Source: Mycobacterium seoulense
GTDB lineage: Bacteria > Actinomycetota > Actinomycetes > Mycobacteriales > Mycobacteriaceae
NCBI RefSeq assembly: GCF_010731595.1
Contig: NZ_AP022582.1
Span: forward strand, 124,001-188,000
DNA length: 64,000 nt
Direction of reading: 5' to 3'
Shown here: in pieces, positions 22,178 through 29,990 of the stretch
Numbering within the stretch: the stretch's first letter is position 1
Layout of the letters: each line of letters opens with the position of its first letter
Notes under the pieces: generated by a model
The model's database searches: none
What the model was told of the DNA's origin: nothing
What the model saw: only the letters and a program-made list of their open reading frames with translations
Program-made: the position numbers and the translations under genes

Positions 22178-22828
22178 ATGACCGCGACCGAAGCCCCGGG
22201 CGCCGCCCGCTACCTGCCCGAGGAGCGGGCGCTGGATTCACTGCGGGCGGCGGCCGAATGTTGCTGCGGCTGCTCACTTTTCGCCGATGCCACCCAGACG
22301 GTGTTCGGTCGCGGCGACCCGGGTGCCCCCATCATGCTGGTGGGCGAGCAGCCCGGCGACCAGGAGGACCGCGCGGGCGAGCCGTTCGTCGGGCCGGCCG
22401 GGCGGCTGCTCGCCCGGGCCCTCGAAGACGCCGGCATCGATCCGGCGTCGACATATGAGACGAACGCGGTCAAGCACTTCAAGTTCACCCGCAAGGGCGG
22501 CAAGCGCCGGATCCACCAGAAGCCGGGGCGCACCGAGGTGGTCGCCTGCCGGCCCTGGCTCATCGCCGAGATCGAGGCGGTGCGGCCACAGGTCATCGTG
22601 TGCCTCGGTGCGACCGCGGCACAATCCTTGCTGGGAGCCGACTTTCGGGTCTCCGTCCAGCGCGGCCGGCAAGTGCGGCCGCCCTCGTCGGTCCTCGACG
22701 TGGAGCCGGAGCCGATCGTGGTGGCGACGGTTCATCCGTCGGCGGTGTTGCGTGACCGCAGCGATCGACACGACGAGGCCTACCGGCTTTTCGTCGACGA
22801 CCTGCGCAGCGCCGGCGCCGGGCTGTGA
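22178..22828 (+). CDS. udgX: UdgX-type uracil-DNA glycosylase that cross-links to DNA
   Basis: 216 residues, family-4-like UDG fold. Motif A is GEQPGDQED (about residues 56-64), the UdgX variant in which Gln replaces the usual family-4 residue. The signature loop KRRIH (109-113) follows; its His forms a covalent bond with the abasic sugar after uracil excision in M. smegmatis UdgX (known for the family). Motif HPSAVLR is near 186. N-terminal Cys (CCCGC) and a later VACRPW Cys suit a 4Fe-4S cluster. Length agrees with UdgX (about 209). It is absent from M. tuberculosis by recall. Its promoter is unclear because a terminator lies 20 bases upstream. Confidence 0.92.
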   Translation: MTATEAPGAARYLPEERALDSLRAAAECCCGCSLFADATQTVFGRGDPGAPIMLVGEQPGDQEDRAGEPFVGPAGRLLARALEDAGIDPASTYETNAVKHFKFTRKGGKRRIHQKPGRTEVVACRPWLIAEIEAVRPQVIVCLGATAAQSLLGADFRVSVQRGRQVRPPSSVLDVEPEPIVVATVHPSAVLRDRSDRHDEAYRLFVDDLRSAGAGL

Positions 22829-22831
22829 GCC

Positions 22832-24625
22832 TCATCCCTTCTTGTGCGGCATGAATTCCTGCGCCTTGGTTTTCAGGCCGACCTTGACGAAACCCGTGCG
22901 GTCCTCGTCGCCGGAGAGGACCGCTGTGGCGGCCGACTTGAACTGGTCCCAGGTGGCGTGCGGTGGGATCGGCGGCATGTCGGGGTCGGTGAAGACGTCG
23001 AGCACCGTGGGACGGTCGGCCGCCAAGGCGTTACGCCACGCGCCCTCGAGTTCGTCGGGGTCCTTGATCGCCATCGCGTTCAGGCCCAGGCTGGCCGCGA
23101 ACGCGGCGAAGTCGACGTCGGGAAGTGCTTGCGATTCATGGAATTTCGGTGCGCCCGCCATGGCGCGCATCTCCCAGGTGACCTGATTGAGGTCGTTGTT
23201 GTGCAGGATCGCGATGATCAATCGCGGGTCTTTCCACTCCTGCCAGTACCGCTTGATCGTGATGAGTTCGGCCATGCCGTTCATCTGCATGGCGCCGTCG
23301 CCGACGAACGCGATGACGGGCCCGTCGGGCTGACCGAATTTGGCGCCGATCGCGTAGGGCACACCGGGTCCCATCGTGGCCAGCGTGCCCGACAGCGAGC
23401 CCCGCATGTTGCCGCGGAATCGCAGATTGCGCGCGTACCAGTTGGCTGCGGACCCGGAGTCGGCCGTCACGATGGCGTCGTCGGGCAGTTGAGGGGAAAG
23501 CTCGGAGTACAGCCGCATCGGGTTGATCGGGTCGGCGCTGACGTTGGCTTCCATGTCCATCGTCTCCCACCAGCGGGCCACGTTCTTCTCGATGGTCTCC
23601 CGCCACGACCGGTCCTCTTTGCGGCGCAGGTGCGGAATCAGGGCCCGCAGCGCGGACTTCGCGTCGGCGACCAGATTCACCTCGTACGGGTAGCGCATGC
23701 CGATGAGCCGGCCGTCGATGTCGATCTGCACCGCGCGGGCCTGCCCGAATTCGGGCAGGAACTGCGTGTAGGGGAAGCTGGATCCGACCGTGAGCAGCGT
23801 GTCGCAATCGCGCATCAGCTCGTAACTCGGTCGCGTCCCCAGCAGCCCGATGGAGCCGGTGACCCAGGGCAATTCGTCCGAGAGGACGTCCTTGCCCAGC
23901 AGTGCCTTGGCCGCGCCGGCGCCCAGCAGGTCGGCGACCTCGGCCAGTTCTGCGTGGGCCCCGCGGGCGCCGGTGCCCGCCAAGATGGCGACCTTCTTGC
24001 CCGCGTTGAGGACCTCGGCCGCACGGGTGATGGCCGCGTCGTCGGGGGCAATCTCCGGGTACTCGATGCCCAGGCTGGAGGGCACCATCTTGAACGCGTG
24101 CCCGGGCGGCGAGTACGGCAGCTCCTGTACGTCGCTGGGGATGATCAGCGCCGTCGGCGCCCGCTGGGTCATCGCGATACGGATCGCACGGTCTAACACG
24201 TTGGGCAATTGTTCTGGGACGGTGACCATTTGAACGTAGTCGCTGGCGACATCCTTGAACAGGTTCAGCAGGTCGACCTCCTGCTGGTAGTTGCCGCCCA
24301 TGGCGGTGCGGTTGGTCTGCCCGACGATGGCCACCACCGGAACGTGGTCGAGTTTCGCGTCGTAGAGGCCGTTGAGCAGATGGATCGCCCCCGGCCCCGA
24401 TGTGGCCGCGCAGACCCCGACCCGGCCGGTGAATTTCGCGTAGCCGACGGCCTCGAAGGCGCTCATCTCCTCATGGCGCGATTGGATGAATTTCGGCTTG
24501 TTGCCCGCGCGGCCCCACGCGGCCAGCAGCCCGTTGATGCCGTCGCCGGGATAGGCGAACACGTGCTCGACGCCCCATGCCCGCAATCGCTCCAACAGGT
24601 AGTCCGAGACCTCTTGCTTGGCCAT
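22832..24625 (-). CDS. Thiamine-diphosphate-dependent enzyme, pyruvate oxidase/dehydrogenase (PoxB)-like
   Basis: 597 residues with the three-domain TPP enzyme layout. The PYR domain includes the catalytic Glu in SRHEEMSAFEAVGYAK (about residue 51) and AATSGPGAIHLLNGLYDA. The central domain includes AILAGTGARGAHAE. The C-terminal PP domain has the TPP motif GDGAMQMNGMAEL ... HNNDLNQVTWEMR. It resembles PoxB and related acetolactate-synthase-like proteins, so pyruvate decarboxylation is likely. It lacks an obvious PoxB-type lipid-binding tail; instead it ends VGLKTKAQEFMPHKKG. The ATG has GAGGAGGAAC upstream. It converges on udgX with three bases between stops. Confidence 0.85.
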   Translation of the reverse strand: MAKQEVSDYLLERLRAWGVEHVFAYPGDGINGLLAAWGRAGNKPKFIQSRHEEMSAFEAVGYAKFTGRVGVCAATSGPGAIHLLNGLYDAKLDHVPVVAIVGQTNRTAMGGNYQQEVDLLNLFKDVASDYVQMVTVPEQLPNVLDRAIRIAMTQRAPTALIIPSDVQELPYSPPGHAFKMVPSSLGIEYPEIAPDDAAITRAAEVLNAGKKVAILAGTGARGAHAELAEVADLLGAGAAKALLGKDVLSDELPWVTGSIGLLGTRPSYELMRDCDTLLTVGSSFPYTQFLPEFGQARAVQIDIDGRLIGMRYPYEVNLVADAKSALRALIPHLRRKEDRSWRETIEKNVARWWETMDMEANVSADPINPMRLYSELSPQLPDDAIVTADSGSAANWYARNLRFRGNMRGSLSGTLATMGPGVPYAIGAKFGQPDGPVIAFVGDGAMQMNGMAELITIKRYWQEWKDPRLIIAILHNNDLNQVTWEMRAMAGAPKFHESQALPDVDFAAFAASLGLNAMAIKDPDELEGAWRNALAADRPTVLDVFTDPDMPPIPPHATWDQFKSAATAVLSGDEDRTGFVKVGLKTKAQEFMPHKKG

Positions 24626-24926
24626 TGATGTTCCTCCTCGACAGACGGTTCGGTGATGTCGCTACGTTCGCCGGCCGGCGCCGCCCGCCACGGTGATGCG
24701 TGGTTTGCTGCGATGGCCCGCGGCCGTCTGTTTCGACCGCAGCCTGGCGTGAATGGGTGCCCGGGGCACTGCCCACAGGTCGGGGCATACCCAGATTCGC
24801 CGGCGTTATTCCGTCCGCCGCGGTGGCCCGGCGATTCTCAGCGGATTGTCAGACAACCCGCTCGCGTCACGGAATCGAGAGTCGGGGCCCAATGGTGGGG
24901 GTCGCCGGGTGGGCCGATGATTCGAT
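24626..24926. other. Non-coding stretch upstream of the PoxB-like gene
   Basis: About 300 bases between the PoxB-like start and the topoisomerase stop. It should hold the PoxB-like promoter. I see no convincing -10/-35 pair; ATACCC at 24787-24792 could be a minus-strand SigF -10 but has a poor -35. Short open frames here overlap the topoisomerase gene and look spurious. Confidence 0.4.
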
Positions 24927-25985
24927 TCATGCGCTCTTGGGCAGGGCAGATGATCCGGATGCGCTGTGGCCCTTGGCCACTCGCCTGATCAGCATGCGAG
25001 TTGCCCTATCCAGGATCTCCTGGGCCGAGTCGGGGTCCCGGGCGCGTTCGGCGCGCCGCGTCGCCGCGGCGATGGTCAGCCCCTGCTCGTACCCGGTGAC
25101 GACGCGTGGATCGACGTAGGAGCCGCGGGCCACCGCCGGGGTGTTGCCCAGCTCCTCGGCGACCTCCTTCATCACGGCGGACTCGACGCGTTTGGCGACC
25201 CGCCGGGAGACGGCCGGGTCCGCGTCGGCGAAAGCGGTGGCCGCCAATACCGTCCCGTGCCAGGTCCGCAGGTCCTTGACGGTGTATTCGTCGCCGACGA
25301 GCTCCTTGAACCGGGCGTTGAGGTCATCGGATCGCACATCCATCCAGCCGGATGCGTTGCGGCACACCAGTAGTCGCTCGGTGCGCTCTGGGCGGCGCAT
25401 GAGCGCGCGCACCGCCCGGACCACTTCCGGGTCCTCGATCTCCACGGTACGCCGCACGCCGCTCTTGGCGGGAAAGTCGAATTCGACCGCGTCGCGCCGG
25501 ACCACCACGTGCTCGCACAGCAGGGTCGCCAGTCCGTACGACTCGTTCTCCTCCGCGTACTGCTCTCCGCCGGCGCGGAAGTAACCGCGATCCAGCAGGC
25601 GTAACGCCAGCGCCAGCACCCGCTTGCGGGTTAACCCGCTGCGCGTCAGGTCTTTCGCGATGGCGGCGCGCCACTGCGGCAACCGGGTGGACAGTTCCAG
25701 GACGCGGTCGAACTTCTCCTCGGCGCGTTCCTGTTGCCATGCGGTGTGATAGAGGTACTGGCGGCGGCCGGCGGCATCCACGCCGACGGCCTGAATGTGG
25801 CCATTGGGATGCGGCGAGATCCACACGTTCTTCCAGGCCGGTGGGATGACCAGATCCTTGATCCGCTGCAGGATTTCGGGGTCGGACAGTCGCTCGCCGT
25901 CGGGCCCGTAATATGCGAAGCTCTTCCCGCGGCGCTTGCGCGCGATGCCCGGCTTGCTGAGAACGCTGCGACGCAGCCGCATCAT
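24927..25985 (-). CDS. Poxvirus-type DNA topoisomerase IB
   Basis: 352 residues. It relaxes supercoils through a 3'-phosphotyrosine intermediate. The N-terminal domain has YYGPDGERLSDPEILQRIKDLVIPPAWKNVWI, the catalytic core has DLTRSGLTRKRVLALALRLLDRGYFR, and the active-site region has DLRTWHGTVLAA. The nucleophilic Tyr is in GSYVDPRVV near residue 289. The length fits bacterial topoisomerase IB (about 330-370). M. tuberculosis lacks it by recall, whereas many environmental mycobacteria have it. Two ATGs in tandem follow GGAGGGAA; the second (25982) has better spacing. A weak SigF-like promoter lies upstream. Confidence 0.93.
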   Translation of the reverse strand: MMRLRRSVLSKPGIARKRRGKSFAYYGPDGERLSDPEILQRIKDLVIPPAWKNVWISPHPNGHIQAVGVDAAGRRQYLYHTAWQQERAEEKFDRVLELSTRLPQWRAAIAKDLTRSGLTRKRVLALALRLLDRGYFRAGGEQYAEENESYGLATLLCEHVVVRRDAVEFDFPAKSGVRRTVEIEDPEVVRAVRALMRRPERTERLLVCRNASGWMDVRSDDLNARFKELVGDEYTVKDLRTWHGTVLAATAFADADPAVSRRVAKRVESAVMKEVAEELGNTPAVARGSYVDPRVVTGYEQGLTIAAATRRAERARDPDSAQEILDRATRMLIRRVAKGHSASGSSALPKSA

Positions 25986-26016
25986 TTCCCTCCAGTCACG
26001 TTCGCTGACCGGACAA

Positions 26017-26042
26017 TTACCCGCCGGGGGCGCGGTTCACAC
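26017..26042 (-). promoter_or_regulatory. Possible SigF-type promoter, topoisomerase IB
   Basis: Minus strand: GTGT (26042-26039), 16 bases, GGGTAA (26022-26017). One mismatch in each element; 31 bases before the ATG. Confidence 0.4.
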
Positions 26043-26049
26043 GTTGCAA

Positions 26050-26087
26050 AGAAACGACCCGCCACGGCGCCGTGGCGGGTCGTTTCT
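26050..26087 (-). terminator. Perfect 38-base palindromic terminator
   Basis: Two 19-base arms (from AGAAACGACCCGCCACGGC) meet with no spacer, giving an uninterrupted GC-rich palindrome. Read on the minus strand it ends GTCGTTTCTTT, a T-rich tail, 15 bases after the hemophore stop. It is the best intrinsic terminator in the window and insulates the topoisomerase gene from the hemophore gene. Confidence 0.8.
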
Positions 26088-26101
26088 CTCTCGCGGCGAA
26101 A

Positions 26102-26500
26102 TCAGCCGGCCATGAACTCCTGATAGGCGGATTCCAGGGTCGGCGGCAGGGCCTGGACGTTGCACTGCTTTTCGGTGTCGCCGATCGGCGCCAGGATGCC
26201 CCGCAAGTCGTAGTACTCCTGCGGATGCGCCGTGAAGTAGGTCCGCAGGTTCGACGCGGCCTCCGGACGCGGCTGGCCATAGGCGGCCGTGACCACCTGG
26301 CCGGCGCCCGGATGCGCCGCCAGGTACTGCTCGGCCGAGCCCCGCACGGACGAAACGGTGGCGTTCACTCCGCCCGGGCTGCAGTCGGGCGCCGCCGCCG
26401 CCGACGGCGCGCCGACGAGACCCACGGTGATTCCCCCGAGCAGGCAGCCTGCGCTGATGCCGGCCAGTCGCCGGCGCGCGACAATACTGCTGATTTTCAT
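26102..26500 (-). CDS. Secreted hemophore-family (Rv0203-like) protein
   Basis: 132 residues. The signal peptide MKISSIVARRRLAGISAGCLL ... GAPSAAAAP is cleaved near residue 37. The mature part is about 95 residues and mostly helical, with two Cys (APDCSPGG and KQCNVQ) likely disulphide-bonded and a YLAAHPGAGQVVTAA block typical of the mycobacterial hemophore-related family. Heme binding is the family expectation; the ligand residues cannot be confirmed. ATG 26500 was chosen over an in-frame TTG two codons upstream. No IdeR iron box was seen. A strong terminator follows. Confidence 0.82.
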   Translation of the reverse strand: MKISSIVARRRLAGISAGCLLGGITVGLVGAPSAAAAPDCSPGGVNATVSSVRGSAEQYLAAHPGAGQVVTAAYGQPRPEAASNLRTYFTAHPQEYYDLRGILAPIGDTEKQCNVQALPPTLESAYQEFMAG

Positions 26501-26843
26501 GATCAATGTGTCCTTCGAATTGCGAATTTGTTCTTCGACAGAGGCTCCCGATCCTCGAAATCCAAAGTAGCGGAAGTGAAAAGTGGCCGTCTGCGCGCGA
26601 GACGAAGGGAATGACCTAAACCCATAGATACGGCCACGGAACAAAGGCGTTCACTGAGCGGAGGATCAAACGACGTGGTCAATCTTGAGAATTCTCAACA
26701 AGAACAGGGGATTCTTAGGGAACCGTGATCGAGATCGTGACGGAATCGTGACCCGAAATCGGTGCCATCGCGGCCTTTATCGGGTCGCCGGATCAGGGCG
26801 CCTCGGCAACGGGATCGAACCGGGGCACGCCGCGACGCGCCGC
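26501..26843. other. Intergenic region between hemophore and NAD(P)-binding genes
   Basis: About 340 bases with locally lower GC. It must contain the hemophore promoter on the minus strand; no clear consensus was found. It includes a perfect 14-base palindrome (26685-26698) and a direct repeat ATCGTGAC at about 26731 and 26742. Open frames across it lack ribosome-binding sites and conserved sequence. Confidence 0.5.
26685..26698. repeat. Perfect palindrome TTGAGAATTCTCAA
   Basis: A 14-base perfect inverted repeat of two 7-base arms, AT-rich and so unusual against the local GC. It is about 185 bases upstream of the hemophore start. It could be a regulator site; no regulator gene is adjacent. 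Confidence 0.45.
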
Positions 26844-27683
26844 TCAGGTCCGGGAGAAATCGGGCCGGTGCAGCGACGCGCTCACGTTTCCGCTGCCGTC
26901 CTTCGCGTGGCCGTTGGTGCTCGCCGGTGGCAGCGACCGTAGCCAGGTGTCGACGTCGGGACCGACGACCACCGCTCCTTCGGGGGCCAGCAGCGCTCCC
27001 GCGGCGAGCGCGGGAACGGCGGGCTTCACCGCACGCACCCGGCGGCTATCACCTTGACGCGCAAATATTTTGGAGGTCAACTCCGGTAGCCGGATGGCCT
27101 CCGGGCCCGTGATGGTGCGCGGTGCATGCGTCTGTCCCAGGGCCGCCTCGACGAGCACGTCGGCGACGGTGTCGGCGGCGATGGGCTGGATCAACCAGTC
27201 CTCGACGGTCACCTCGTCCCCGTCACAATTCACCGGCCCCGCGGGGCCGGCGGCGGATTCGTACCATGGCGTGGACTTCACGACCGCGGTCGGGACCGCT
27301 CCGTCGAGCAGGATCTCTTTCGCCTCCCGTTTGGCCTCGAAGTAGGCCACCCCGTCGAACACCGGATCTTCGATGCAGGCCATCGTCGACACCACCACAC
27401 GCTGCACGTCGCGCGCGGCGCACACCCCCATGAGGTTGCGGGAGGCGGTGGTCAAGGTGTGGGCGACGTCCTGCTGCCCGTCGTTCGGCGCCGGGTTGGA
27501 CACGTCGATGGCCACGTCGACTCCCTTGAGCGCCCGGTACAGGGCCGCCCCGTCCAGCAGGTCGACGCCATGTGCGCGGGAAACCTCGACGACCGCGACG
27601 TCACGGGCCTTGAGCCGCGCGACGACGCGCGATCCCGCGGTCCCGGTCGCTCCGATCACTGCGATGGTCCTCAGACGCCTCAC
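26844..27683 (-). CDS. NAD(P)-binding atypical SDR (NmrA-like)
   Basis: 279 residues. The Rossmann motif GATGTAG is at residues 11-17. Strands typical of atypical SDRs follow: VDVAIDVSNPAP, VQRVVVSTMACIED, and AYFEAKREAKEIL with a YxxxK-like Tyr/Lys arrangement. Members are NAD(P)-sensing or reductase proteins; function unknown. The GTG start at 27683 is the only reasonable one before the Rossmann motif; its ribosome-binding site is weak. A SigF-type promoter precedes it, giving a leader of about 20 bases. Confidence 0.83.
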   Translation of the reverse strand: MRRLRTIAVIGATGTAGSRVVARLKARDVAVVEVSRAHGVDLLDGAALYRALKGVDVAIDVSNPAPNDGQQDVAHTLTTASRNLMGVCAARDVQRVVVSTMACIEDPVFDGVAYFEAKREAKEILLDGAVPTAVVKSTPWYESAAGPAGPVNCDGDEVTVEDWLIQPIAADTVADVLVEAALGQTHAPRTITGPEAIRLPELTSKIFARQGDSRRVRAVKPAVPALAAGALLAPEGAVVVGPDVDTWLRSLPPASTNGHAKDGSGNVSASLHRPDFSRT

Positions 27684-27707
27684 CCCGCTTTCGTTGGTCG
27701 CTGGGTA

Positions 27708-27732
27708 CTACCCACTGGATTGCGGTTCAAAC
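27708..27732 (-). promoter_or_regulatory. SigF-type promoter, NmrA-like gene
   Basis: Minus strand: GTTT (27732-27729), 15 bases, GGGTAG (27713-27708). One mismatch in the -10. It is divergent to the CsbD promoter. Confidence 0.65.
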
Positions 27733-27792
27733 GGCCCGATTCCCCCGATTTGGCGCAGCGCTTTCCCGTGATCGCGCGCACCCGGCCGGGGC

Positions 27793-27817
27793 GTTTGACG
27801 GGTCGTCCGACGGGAAA
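27793..27817 (+). promoter_or_regulatory. SigF/SigB-type promoter, csbD-like gene
   Basis: GTTT (27793-27796), 15 bases, GGGAAA (27812-27817), 43 bases before the CsbD ATG. Perfect -35, 4/6 -10. Confidence 0.5.
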
Positions 27818-27859
27818 GCCGTAGGGGCGAGATGTCAGCAACGGAAGGGAGGTCGATCC

Positions 27860-28096
27860 ATGGGGGATCAGAAGAGCGGACCACAGGAAGCCGTCCAGGG
27901 CGCCGTCGAGGGCGTGAAGGGCAAGGTCAAGGAGGTCGGCGGGACGGTCCTCGGCCGCGACGACGTGGTCGAGGAGGGTCGGGCCCAGCAGGACAAGGCC
28001 GACGCCCAGCGTGACGCCGGCAAGAAGGAGGCCGAAGCCGAGTCCGCGCGCGCCGGCGCGGAGGCCGCCGAACAGCGCCAGAAGGAACATCAGTAG
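27860..28096 (+). CDS. CsbD-family stress protein
   Basis: 78 residues, highly charged, helical and lacking Cys. The CsbD core is AVQGAVEGVKGKVKEVGGTVLGRDD, followed by an Ala/Glu/Lys-rich tail (AEAESARAGAEAAEQRQKEH) resembling LEA-like proteins. CsbD is a classic general-stress (sigma-B) protein in Bacillus with no known biochemistry. GGGAGG is seven bases from the ATG. It has its own SigF/SigB-type promoter and a T-tailed terminator, so it is monocistronic. Confidence 0.9.
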   Translation: MGDQKSGPQEAVQGAVEGVKGKVKEVGGTVLGRDDVVEEGRAQQDKADAQRDAGKKEAEAESARAGAEAAEQRQKEHQ

Positions 28097-28108
28097 GTCA
28101 TCGGTGAA

Positions 28109-28142
28109 GGGGTCCGGTCCCGCTGCGGGCCGGGCCCCTTTT
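28109..28142 (+). terminator. Intrinsic terminator after csbD-like gene
   Basis: GGGGTCCGG pairs with CCGGGCCCC (one G-T wobble) around an inner CCCGC/GCGGG hairpin, followed by TTTT. It begins 12 bases after the stop. Confidence 0.75.
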
Positions 28143-28163
28143 CAGGTCCGCCCGAATGGCAGG

Positions 28164-28188
28164 GTTTCAAACCGCCGCGCCCGGTTAT
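28164..28188 (+). promoter_or_regulatory. SigF-type promoter, DUF3349 gene
   Basis: GTTT (28164-28167), 15 bases, GGTTAT (28183-28188). One mismatch in the -10; 55 bases before the DUF3349 ATG and just past the csbD terminator. Confidence 0.55.
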
Positions 28189-28243
28189 TCCTGGCTAGGG
28201 CCGCTGGGCCGGTGCGAATCGCGGCGGATGAACGAGGTGGAAG

Positions 28244-28540
28244 ATGAGCCTGAGCGACCGGGTCGTGCGCATTGTCGCGTTTCTGCGCGCGGGCTACCCG
28301 AGCGGCGCGCCCGCCCTCGGCTACGCGCCGATCCTGGCGTTGCTGCCGCGACGGGTGTCCGACGACGAAGTCACCACCATCGCGACGAAACTGCTTGCGC
28401 CCAGGCGTCGTTCGGCCGACAAGGTCGACGTCGGGGTGGAAATCACCCGGCTCACCGACGAGCTGCCCTCGGTGGGGGAGATCGAGCGTGTGCGGCGCCG
28501 GTTGAGCGCGACGGGATGGGCCGGCCAGCAGCACGGGTGA
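28244..28540 (+). CDS. DUF3349 protein
   Basis: 98 residues. It matches the DUF3349 pattern of small mycobacterial proteins such as Rv0543c: VVRIVAFLRAGYPSGAP, YAPILALLPRRVSDDEV and a C-terminal TDELPSVGEIERVRRRL. DUF3349 has a helical fold and no assigned activity. GAGGTGGAAG precedes the ATG. It converges on the exonuclease/phosphatase-like gene with only seven bases between stops. Confidence 0.87.
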   Translation: MSLSDRVVRIVAFLRAGYPSGAPALGYAPILALLPRRVSDDEVTTIATKLLAPRRRSADKVDVGVEITRLTDELPSVGEIERVRRRLSATGWAGQQHG

Positions 28541-28547
28541 GCGCGGT

Positions 28548-29312
28548 TCACGCGTGTTCGAGGTCGACGACCAGCGGCCGATGGTCGGAGATCCCCATGG
28601 GCTCGGCCGCCACGGCGCTGCCGCGTAGACGGCGGTCGTCGGTCAGGATGTGATCCAGCTGGCGGTCGGGGGCGTCCGCGGGAAACGTCGCGGCGGCGGC
28701 CAGGGCCCGCATGCCCGACCAGCGGCGCGCGGTCTTGGGCGTCATGTTGAGGTCCCCGGTCAGCAGCCGCGGACCGGGGAGGCCGTGCAGGTCGTGAACC
28801 AACCGGCGCAGCTGGCGCCGGTTCCAGCCGGGCACGAAGGACAGGTGCGTGTTCGCGACAGTCAGCGCGCCCATCGGGGTGCGCAGCCGCGCGATCACCG
28901 CCGCCCGTGGTTCTTCGTCGACGACCATCACCCGGTTGGGACCCGGCAGGTACATGGGAAAGCGCATCGGAATGCGGGGCAGGCGCACGACCTGCCAGCT
29001 GGCCACCGGGAATCGGGACAGCAGCGCGATTCCGTAGGCCGCGGTCCCGGGTTGTTCGCGGCCCGTGGCGGCCATCCACGTCGCGCCAGGGGTGCCGGAG
29101 ATGGCGGCCACGAACCGGTGCTCGACGGCGCCCATGGCCTCGGCGGCCACCGCGGTGAGGTCGGCCCGTTCCGACCGTGGCTGGTCGCAGTCGACCTCTT
29201 GCAAGCTGAGAACGTCGGGATCGAGGCGGCGCACGCAGTCCCGCAGCCGCTCGACTTCGACCCCGTCGCCGACGGTGCGGCCGTGCAGGATGTTGAAGGT
29301 CGCCACGCGCAT
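28548..29312 (-). CDS. Endonuclease/exonuclease/phosphatase-family hydrolase
   Basis: 254 residues, DNase-I-like fold. Catalytic signatures are complete: ATFNILHG at residues 4-11, metal-binding Glu in SLQEVD near 39, His in NTHLSF, Asp/Asn in TGDLNMT near 190, and the C-terminal SDHRPLVVDL. The substrate may be a phosphodiester in nucleic acid or a lipid/inositol phosphate. It is 51 bases downstream of the methyltransferase and in the same orientation, so it may be the last gene of the GT2 operon. AGGA lies before the ATG. Confidence 0.86.
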   Translation of the reverse strand: MRVATFNILHGRTVGDGVEVERLRDCVRRLDPDVLSLQEVDCDQPRSERADLTAVAAEAMGAVEHRFVAAISGTPGATWMAATGREQPGTAAYGIALLSRFPVASWQVVRLPRIPMRFPMYLPGPNRVMVVDEEPRAAVIARLRTPMGALTVANTHLSFVPGWNRRQLRRLVHDLHGLPGPRLLTGDLNMTPKTARRWSGMRALAAAATFPADAPDRQLDHILTDDRRLRGSAVAAEPMGISDHRPLVVDLEHA

Positions 29313-29363
29313 AGGGTTTTCCTACCCACTTTCCCGCTCACGCAGTCCTGGGGCCGCGCCGCG

Positions 29364-29990
29364 TCAGCTCGCCCCGGGCACCCCCTCGCGCGCCGCCACC
29401 GACCGTCCGTCGCCGGTGTCGAACACCTCGACGACGACGTCCGGGTCCCGATAACGGCCCAGGGACGTCAGTCCGGGCGTACGCGCGATGATGTCGTGGG
29501 CCGCGTCGCCGGGGAGCGGGTAATCGGCCACCTCGTGGCGCCAATGCGCAGCAACGATCGTCGCCCCCGGCAACAGCCGGGGGCATTCGCGGCGCAGCGC
29601 GGCGGCCAGCGTCTCGGCCGTGAGGTAGTAGGCGACCTCACTGAGCACCAGCAGGTCGAAGGGCCCGGCCGGCCACGCGGCGTCCAGCGACGAACGGATC
29701 AGCGTGACCCGGTCCCGGCAACCGGCCGCGCGCAGCCGGGCGTCGGCGCCGCGCAGCGCCGCGTCGGCCACGTCGACCGCCGTCACGTGGTCACAGCGGC
29801 GCGCCAGCTCCGCGGTCAGCGTGCCGATCGAGCAGCCCGGTTCGAAGGCGTGACGGTAGCGGCGGGCGGGCAACATGGCGAGTGTGATGGCGTACTTACG
29901 CTGTTCGTACCACCGCGTCGAGAGCTGCCAGGGGTCGTCGGTGCCGACGTACATCTGGTCGAAGTAGGCGTCGGGCAGCCGCGGGCTCAC
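29364..29990 (-). CDS. Class I SAM-dependent methyltransferase (NodS-like)
   Basis: 208 residues. SAM-binding motif I is FEPGCSIGTLTAELA near residue 48, the acidic strand-2 motif is VTAVDVAD near 70, and LLVLSEVAYYLT is the post-motif strand near 112. The N-terminal YFDQMYVGTDDPWQLSTRWYEQRKY is typical of NodS-type N-methyltransferases. Its ATG overlaps the PIG-L stop by four bases. It is probably the methylating step on the product handled by the PIG-L and GT2 proteins; the substrate is unknown. Confidence 0.88.
   Translation of the reverse strand: MSPRLPDAYFDQMYVGTDDPWQLSTRWYEQRKYAITLAMLPARRYRHAFEPGCSIGTLTAELARRCDHVTAVDVADAALRGADARLRAAGCRDRVTLIRSSLDAAWPAGPFDLLVLSEVAYYLTAETLAAALRRECPRLLPGATIVAAHWRHEVADYPLPGDAAHDIIARTPGLTSLGRYRDPDVVVEVFDTGDGRSVAAREGVPGAS

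Noticed and set aside
24787..24811. SigF-type promoter for the PoxB-like gene
   Set aside because: The -10 is perfect on the minus strand, but the -35 (GAAT) is poor and the leader would be about 160 bases.
24653..25119. Plus-strand frames upstream of and over the topoisomerase end
   Set aside because: No ribosome-binding site, no similarity, and overlap with the topoisomerase coding strand.
26685..26942. 85-codon plus-strand frame
   Set aside because: Starts in an operator-like palindrome and runs into the antisense of the NmrA-like gene; composition is not protein-like.
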